From positions 1 through 64,000 of the forward strand of contig JBJKSH010000178.1 of NCBI GenBank assembly GCA_046704255.1: 64,000 nucleotides of DNA, written 5' to 3'. Shown piece after piece: positions 63,075-64,000 of this stretch (within the stretch, counting starts at the first letter, position 1; every line of letters begins with the position of its first letter). The DNA is from FEN-1297 sp046704255. Its GTDB lineage: Bacteria > Bacteroidota > Ignavibacteria > Ignavibacteriales > Ignavibacteriaceae. The notes beneath the pieces were generated by a model. That model did no database searches. It saw only the letters and a program-made list of their open reading frames with translations, and was not told where the DNA came from. The translations under genes were made by a program, and so were the position numbers.

Positions 63075-63383
63075 GTGCCCGGTCAAAAGATTAGAATAAA
63101 GTTAAAATCATACGATCATATTTTGATTGATAAATCTACTGAAAAGATTATTAAGACGGTTAGAAGTACCGGGGCAATAGTTTCCGGACCTATTCCGCTG
63201 CCGACAAGAAGAACAGTATATACTGTTCTTAGGTCTCCTCATGTAGATAAAAAATCTAGGGAACAATTTGAAACAAGGGCACATAAAAGAATTATTGATA
63301 TACATAATTCAAACAATAAAACCGTCGATTCGCTTAGTAAGCTTGATATACCGGCGGGTGGTGTCATAGAGATTAAGCTTTAA
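63075..63383 (+). CDS. rpsJ: 30S ribosomal protein S10
   Basis: 102 residues, GTG start with AAGGAG. IRIKLKSYDHILIDKSTEKIIKTV, SGPIPLPTRRTVYTVLRSPHVDKKSREQFE and HKRIIDI are standard. S10 is in the 30S head and, as NusE, joins the antitermination complex with NusG. First gene of the S10 operon. Confidence 0.97.
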   Translation: MPGQKIRIKLKSYDHILIDKSTEKIIKTVRSTGAIVSGPIPLPTRRTVYTVLRSPHVDKKSREQFETRAHKRIIDIHNSNNKTVDSLSKLDIPAGGVIEIKL

Positions 63384-63400
63384 TGAATTTGGGAGTTAAG

Positions 63401-64000
63401 ATGTCCGGAATAATCGGTAAGAAAATAGGAATGTCAAGTGTTTTTAACGGTGATGGTGAATTGGTACCCGTTACCGTTATTGCCGCCGGTCCTTGCAAAA
63501 TAGTTTCTATACGAACTAAAGACAAGGATGGGTATGAAGCACTTCAATTAAGTTACGGCGAAAAAAAGGAAAAGAATATTTCTAAACCTGTTTTAGGCCA
63601 GTATAAGAAAAACAATTTAGCTCCTGCCTGTGTTTTAAGAGAGTTTAATTTTCCTTCTATTAAGGAATATAAAATAGGCGATGAAATTAAGACTGATCTT
63701 TTTACGGAAGGTGAAAAGATAAAGGTTCGCGGTACAAGCAAAGGCAAAGGATTCCAAGGTGTTATGAGAAGGCACGGATTCGGCGGAGTAGGCGGCACTA
63801 CCCACGGCCAATCGGATAGATTAAGAGCACCGGGTTCTATTGGTGCTAGCTCGTATCCTTCAAGAGTTTTTAAAGGACAAAGGATGGCCGGAAGAACAGG
63901 CTTTGATAATGTTACTGTTTCCAACTTAAAAGTTGTTAAAATTCTTCCGGAAGAAAATTTAATTTTAGTTAAAGGTGCTGTTCCGGGTGCCATAAATTCA
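63401..64000 (+). CDS. rplC: 50S ribosomal protein L3 (truncated by the window end)
   Basis: The first 200 codons are present; the stop lies beyond 64000. GGGAG at 63390-63394 favours ATG 63401 over an in-frame ATG at 63383. SGIIGKKIGMSSVF, KVRGTSKGKGFQGVMRRHGFGG and RAPGSIGASSYPSRVFKGQRMAGRTG (Gln of the conserved loop present) are typical. L3 binds 23S rRNA near the peptidyl-transferase centre. Second gene of the S10 operon. Confidence 0.96.
   Translation, partial: MSGIIGKKIGMSSVFNGDGELVPVTVIAAGPCKIVSIRTKDKDGYEALQLSYGEKKEKNISKPVLGQYKKNNLAPACVLREFNFPSIKEYKIGDEIKTDLFTEGEKIKVRGTSKGKGFQGVMRRHGFGGVGGTTHGQSDRLRAPGSIGASSYPSRVFKGQRMAGRTGFDNVTVSNLKVVKILPEENLILVKGAVPGAINS

Noticed and set aside
63553..63993. 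146-residue minus-strand ORF at the window end
   Set aside because: Antisense to rplC, whose protein is conserved and complete up to the window end.

Overview
The window reads as a chromosome segment from an Ignavibacteria-like member of the Bacteroidota/Chlorobi lineage. This is inferred from proteins with a type IX secretion (T9SS) C-terminal sorting domain containing the NYPNPFNPST motif, from a Bacteroidota-style RpoB core, from two promoters with the TAnnTTTG -7 element, and from moderately AT-rich coding sequence. Almost every gene is on the + strand.

Region 1 (1-42.9 kb) is a long catabolic island for a complex, apparently sulfated, amino-sugar- and uronate-containing polysaccharide. 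It opens with the tail of one T9SS cargo protein and two complete secreted beta-helix T9SS proteins. These are followed by a DUF4838 protein, a GH20 hexosaminidase-like protein, CBM9-like proteins, a PfkB kinase, a Gfo/Idh/MocA oxidoreductase and a DegT aminotransferase. Next come a GH28-like protein, a sodium:solute symporter with a tiny coupled membrane protein, two PIG-L deacetylases, two phosphoesterases, an HGSNAT-like acyltransferase, an NHL protein and an aldo/keto reductase. A compact operon follows with a SemiSWEET, a mannitol-dehydrogenase-like protein, a complete 2-oxo-acid dehydrogenase complex (E2, E3 and a fused E1 alpha-beta) and a SorE-like zinc dehydrogenase. The island ends with a GH105-like hydrolase, four tandem Tat-exported Cys-type sulfatases, a DUF1961 protein and a radical-SAM sulfatase maturase carrying a SEC-C tail. 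No SusC/SusD pair lies in the window. The secreted enzymes would cut and desulfate the glycan, the symporter and SemiSWEET would import products, and the cytoplasmic enzymes would deacetylate, oxidise and phosphorylate them.

Region 2 (43-46.2 kb) holds housekeeping and small genes: a glyoxalase-like protein, a ComM/YifB ATPase, a small Cys-rich protein and one minus-strand membrane protein.

Region 3 (46.2-64 kb) is the conserved tRNA/translation/transcription block: tRNA-Tyr, tRNA-Gly, tRNA-Thr, rpmG, tRNA-Trp, secE-nusG-rplKAJL-rpoBC, then rpsL-rpsG-fusA-tuf-rpsJ-rplC (cut by the window end). Hairpin terminators or attenuators lie between rplL and rpoB, between rpoB and rpoC, after rpoC and after tuf.

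The most unusual structure is inside the tRNA cluster (46.45-46.99 kb). Three homologous tRNA-Gly units are present. One is a normal tRNA-Gly(TCC). The other two have the anticodon arm replaced by a 19-nt palindrome. A small GIY-YIG endonuclease gene with an in-frame stop sits between the normal copy and the last altered copy and reads into that copy. This looks like a mobile or homing-type unit that targets tRNA genes. Other palindromic repeats are inserted in frame in two protein genes (near 3.74 kb and 32.85 kb) and in two intergenic gaps.
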